From contig JAKSXM010000231.1 of the NCBI GenBank assembly GCA_022575985.1, positions 5,272,501 to 5,336,500 of the forward strand: DNA of 64,000 nucleotides, written 5' to 3'. The translations under genes were made by a program, and so were the position numbers. The notes under the pieces were generated by a model. It ran no database searches and was not told where the DNA came from. It saw nothing but the letters and a program-made list of their open reading frames with translations. Origin of the DNA: Anagrus nilaparvatae. Lineage: Eukaryota > Arthropoda > Insecta > Hymenoptera > Mymaridae. Within the stretch, counting starts at the first letter, position 1; each line of letters begins with the position of its first letter. Of this stretch, positions 60,681 through 64,000 are shown in pieces.

Positions 60681-62973
60681 TCAGAAGAAGATTTTTTTAC
60701 ATAACCATACAATAATCAGTCTGTCCCAGTCAACACTAGTATTCTTCTCTACTTTTTTCTGAAATAAATTACATATTAATAAACATATAAACATTACTAA
60801 TGTCATTTTTATAAATTTTTTCATATTATTATCTTTACATAGTAAGCATATTCCAATTTTTTGATTTTTTCATCTGTTGAATAGTTAAAGTAAGTAAGTA
60901 AGTTTTGTACGCTATTTTTCTAGTATTTTCAAGAATTTTGATAACTTAATTTTTATAAAGTTTTAATTTGAAAGTTTAATAAACAATAAAAAAAAGAATA
61001 GCCGCAACTTCAAACTAAATAATTTTAAATTAATTTTTTTTCTCGATATTTTCGATATTTTCGATATCAAGACGATACTAAACTGACGATATTCGAGACG
61101 ATATTGCCTAACGCGATATTCTCCGATACCGATATCGATATCATCCAAAATATCGTATCGTATCGATCTCGCGGAACACTAATATTTAGTCGTTGGACAG
61201 CGCCAAAGCATTTTCGATTTTTGTAAATGGGCTCAGGAACGTCGGGAGGGACTAAAGCTACTAAACTTAAAAGGCAACATAAAAATAAAATTTCCGGGGA
61301 GTATTTCGTAGTTTTTTTGGTCGTTAAAAACGATGGAATCAGTTATTTTAAATTATTTTTTGAAAATAAAAAGTTATGAGTTAATTTCAGTGGTAAAAAT
61401 ATCAAACATTTATTATTTATTTTATAAAGGCATTCCGCATGTTTTTTGGGTCACTAAAAACGATGGAATTGGTTATTTTTATTTAGTTCAGTGTTACGAC
61501 AATACCATAAAATAGGATTTTTTTGCAATTTTCCAAACAATGCTGTCATCTTGCAATTCAACTAAAATACCTCGTAAAATAATTCCAGTTGGTCTCAATT
61601 TTTTTTATAAAATACACCTTTTAATCCTCATTACCCGCAATTTTTCATCACCGATTCTCTCATCGTAATAGTTAATAAAACTAAGGCCCATTTTTGACCC
61701 AAAATGACTCATTTTTAAGTTTCAGCAAAAATTGAAATTTTCATTAAAAATAGGTTTTATAGATCTCAAAAATTTTGTTTAAACTTAAGTTTTCAAAATT
61801 TTTTTACTTGTTTCTTTTCAATTTTTTGTTTAGCAGATATGATAATTTACAGACAGAGTCTCGATTTGAGGTTTTTTAAATAAAATCATACTTTATTATT
61901 AAATTTGTGGAACCATATCTCGGAAATATCTAAAGCTAAAAGGACGAGTAAGCAATTTTTTGAAACTTGGAACTTACAAAAAGTTGTTGAGAAAAATTAA
62001 ACTCAATTAAATCAAAAATTAAAATTTTAGCACCAATTTAAAAATTGGTTATTTAGGGCCGAAAATAGGCATTTGGTTTATTAACTATTACGATGAGAGA
62101 ATTGATGATGAAAAATTGCGGATTACGGGGATGAAAAGGTGTATTTTATTCAAAAAAAATGAGACCAACTGAAAGTATTTTGGTTGAATTGCAAGATGCC
62201 AGGATTATTTGGAAAATTGCCTAAAAACCATATTTAATGACATTGTGGTAACACTGAACTAAACTAGCACCCTTAAAAAAAATTTAAGTAATTAATTTTG
62301 CGCTAATTAGAAAAACACAAAATTATCATAAGTTACCTTTCTAAAGGTTCAGAAAACTTCTCTGTACACTTGACAGTCATTTAACTCAAAAAATAATAAA
62401 TTTGGAAAATCATGCTACAATATTTGGCCCATTACTGAATCCGTCAAGAATAAATAAAAATAACCAATTTCATCATTTTTGGTGACCCAAAAAACATGCG
62501 GGATGTTCTTTTAAAATAATTTCTAAACATTTTTCAGTCCGCAGCAAGTTTTTGAAGTCAAAAACTGTCCAATTTTTATTATTTTTACCACTGAAATGAG
62601 CTCAAAAATAATTCAAAATAATTGATTCCATCGTTTTTAGCGACCAAAAAAATTACGAAATACCCCCCCGAAATTTTATTTTTATGTTGCCTTTTAAGTT
62701 TAATAGCTTTAGTCCCTCCCGACGTTCCTGAGCCCATTTCAAAAATCGAAAATGCTTTGGTGCTGTCCAATGACAAAATATTTTTAGATGTAAAGTGCAA
62801 ATATGTAAAAAAAAACCCTTTTTTGGGTAGTTTTTGCAAATTTAAGGGTGAAGCCCCCATTTCTTTTCTAAATGACCCCGATTTCCGTGTTTAGTGACCC
62901 AAAAAACCTATAGTAAAGCAAATCTCGTGTTCGCCAGTGAAAATACAACCAAACCAGTATTTTTACTTGAGTA

Positions 62974-63826
62974 TATGGAACAAGTTCACTCATAATAGTA
63001 ACAAATTCAAAAACCGAAATTACAATAAATCTTGAAATATAAATTATCCTAAATTCATAAACTGACTCCCAATTCAAACTATTCTAAGTCCATTTCACCC
63101 CCCCCCCCTAAAAACGTCAATTTTTCTCCCGCTTTCCCCGCAGAGCCAAACTTTATCAAATACCACATCCAATGAACATTTTATGTTAATAGATAAATCA
63201 GTCATTTAAAAAAAAAAATGCAAAAATTGGTTATTTTTAAATATTAAAAAAACGTGATTCTGATCCTTCCTATTGAATAACGTGAGCAAAATTTTTTTAA
63301 CAAAGACAAAGCAAAAAACACGATATCCTTTACATAATCATGTATTGCGATTGACGCAACGTAAAAGTTGCCATTTTTTCTACGACATGTTGAAAAGCAG
63401 TCTTAGGCAAAGTTACTCTGAGCGTGAACAAAAAGAGATTTTCCTCTGTTCCGAGATATTTCAATGTTTAGACACCGTCAAAAAAGCTAAAAATGACGTT
63501 TTTTAAGTTTAACCTCAAAATTAGAGCGAAATATTTGAACAAAATTTTTTGGGTTTATTTTTTCAAAACGAAAATTTTAAAACCAACCGCACCCCGAACT
63601 GATGGTTGAGGTATTAATTTTGAAGTAAAAATCTCTATTGATTGAATCTCCCCCGGTGAATTTATTTTTTTATGATAAAATATTTATGATAAAAAAACTT
63701 ATTTTTTATGATAAAACAACAAATTGACCAAAAAAAATGCGAAAAATATGCTGGGCACGAAAACAATACCTTATTCGGCAGTAGTCGAAGTAATTATAAA
63801 TACTTTCAGAATAATATCTAATAAAA
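62974..63826. promoter_or_regulatory. Upstream region of F-box gene C
   Basis: R1 3' part (62974-63188) followed by about 640 bp colinear with the region before gene B, ending in the same CAGAATAATATCTAATAAAA leader. Confidence 0.45.
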
Positions 63827-64000
63827 ATGGCAAACCAATCAATAAACAAAAATGAAACAACAATCGACAGCCTTAACGATGATTGCCTGATTTGTGTATT
63901 CGAATATTTGCATATAAAGGACAAATTGCTGCTGGAAATGGTTAGCAAAAGGTGGAATCTAGTGGCGAAACGGTCATGGAGTTGGGTGAAAAATCTTGAT
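63827..64000 (+). CDS. F-box / leucine-rich-repeat protein, array gene C (cut by window end)
   Basis: The first 58 residues are present: MANQSINKNETTIDSLNDDC then LICVFEYLHIKDKLL and SKRWNLVAKRSWSWVKNLD. It is almost identical to gene B here, with H for D at residue 29 the visible change. It contains the complete F-box; the leucine-rich repeats lie beyond the window, so intactness is unknown. Confidence 0.85.
   Translation, partial: MANQSINKNETTIDSLNDDCLICVFEYLHIKDKLLLEMVSKRWNLVAKRSWSWVKNLD

Larger units (their letters stand above)
60068..61181. mobile_element. Non-autonomous hAT element, GTTCCGCGAG ends
   Basis: Perfect 8-bp duplications ATATTTAG (60060-60067 and 61182-61189). Ends TAGAGTTCCGCGAGA and the complement of TAGTGTTCCGCGAGA. 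Many GACGATAT-like subterminal repeats occur on both sides. The uninterrupted host text is preserved in the unit A copy near 50912. A 35-bp stub of the same family lies at 53161-53195. The element is 809 bp without the MITE nested at its left tip. Confidence 0.85.
59522..62973. mobile_element. TACTCC-family foldback, copy in unit C, with nested insertions
   Basis: Flanked by TAT (59519-59521 and 62974-62976) at the same R1 site as the copy in unit A. Arms match the unit A copy closely but with internal deletions. The left arm holds a hAT element (60068-61181), itself hit by a CACTG MITE. Presence at the same site in units A and C indicates that the duplication giving A and C happened after this insertion. 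Confidence 0.8.

Overview
This is eukaryotic, very AT-rich DNA, most like an insect genome. It has single-exon F-box/LRR genes, a spliced P-type transposase with an N-terminal THAP finger, a Penelope-like retroelement, Tigger, MULE and hAT remnants, and a dense crop of palindromic non-autonomous DNA transposons. Expanded families of short F-box/LRR genes in an AT-rich background resemble aphidiine braconid parasitoid wasps. That placement is an inference and cannot be settled from the sequence alone. No bacterial gene organisation, rRNA, CRISPR array or intact tRNA is visible.

Layout. 1-9 kb is gene-free and holds a Harbinger-like MITE (3018-3378), a hAT-like element with perfect 8-bp target duplications (5212-7011) and small MITEs. 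10.07-12.58 kb is a giant foldback element flanked by TA, itself carrying a MITE. 13.26-15.09 kb is a dead Penelope-like retroelement (RT plus GIY-YIG) split by a small two-hairpin element. 16.4-17.9 kb is the first F-box/LRR gene. 18-26 kb is repeats, including a 2.3-kb palindrome, with a decayed zinc-finger exon. 26.30-35.06 kb is a nested composite: a MULE, with 8-bp duplications GTTGAAAT, carries in its interrupted transposase a P-type transposon (27557-34522) whose six-exon transposase gene (29073-33410) looks intact. 35-49 kb is a patchwork of palindromic elements with TTAA, TAA, 8-bp and 12-bp duplications, a tRNA-like SINE head and a dead Tigger. 49.7-64 kb is a segmental duplication with three copies of one F-box/LRR gene (53641-55125, 57637-59121, and a third running off the window at 63827).

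How it fits together. The only genes that look alive are four F-box/LRR genes (probable SCF ubiquitin-ligase substrate receptors) and the P-type transposase. The transposons record their order of arrival: several insertions can be dated because the mirrored palindrome arm, or a sister copy of the duplication, preserves the empty site. The most interesting objects are the P-in-MULE composite with its duplicated, frame-neutral THAP exon; the palindromic family with TACTCC ends and 3-bp duplications, present upstream of F-box genes A and C but absent from the same site near gene B; and the mosaic divergence of genes A and B, variable in the central leucine-rich repeats and nearly identical in the 3' half.
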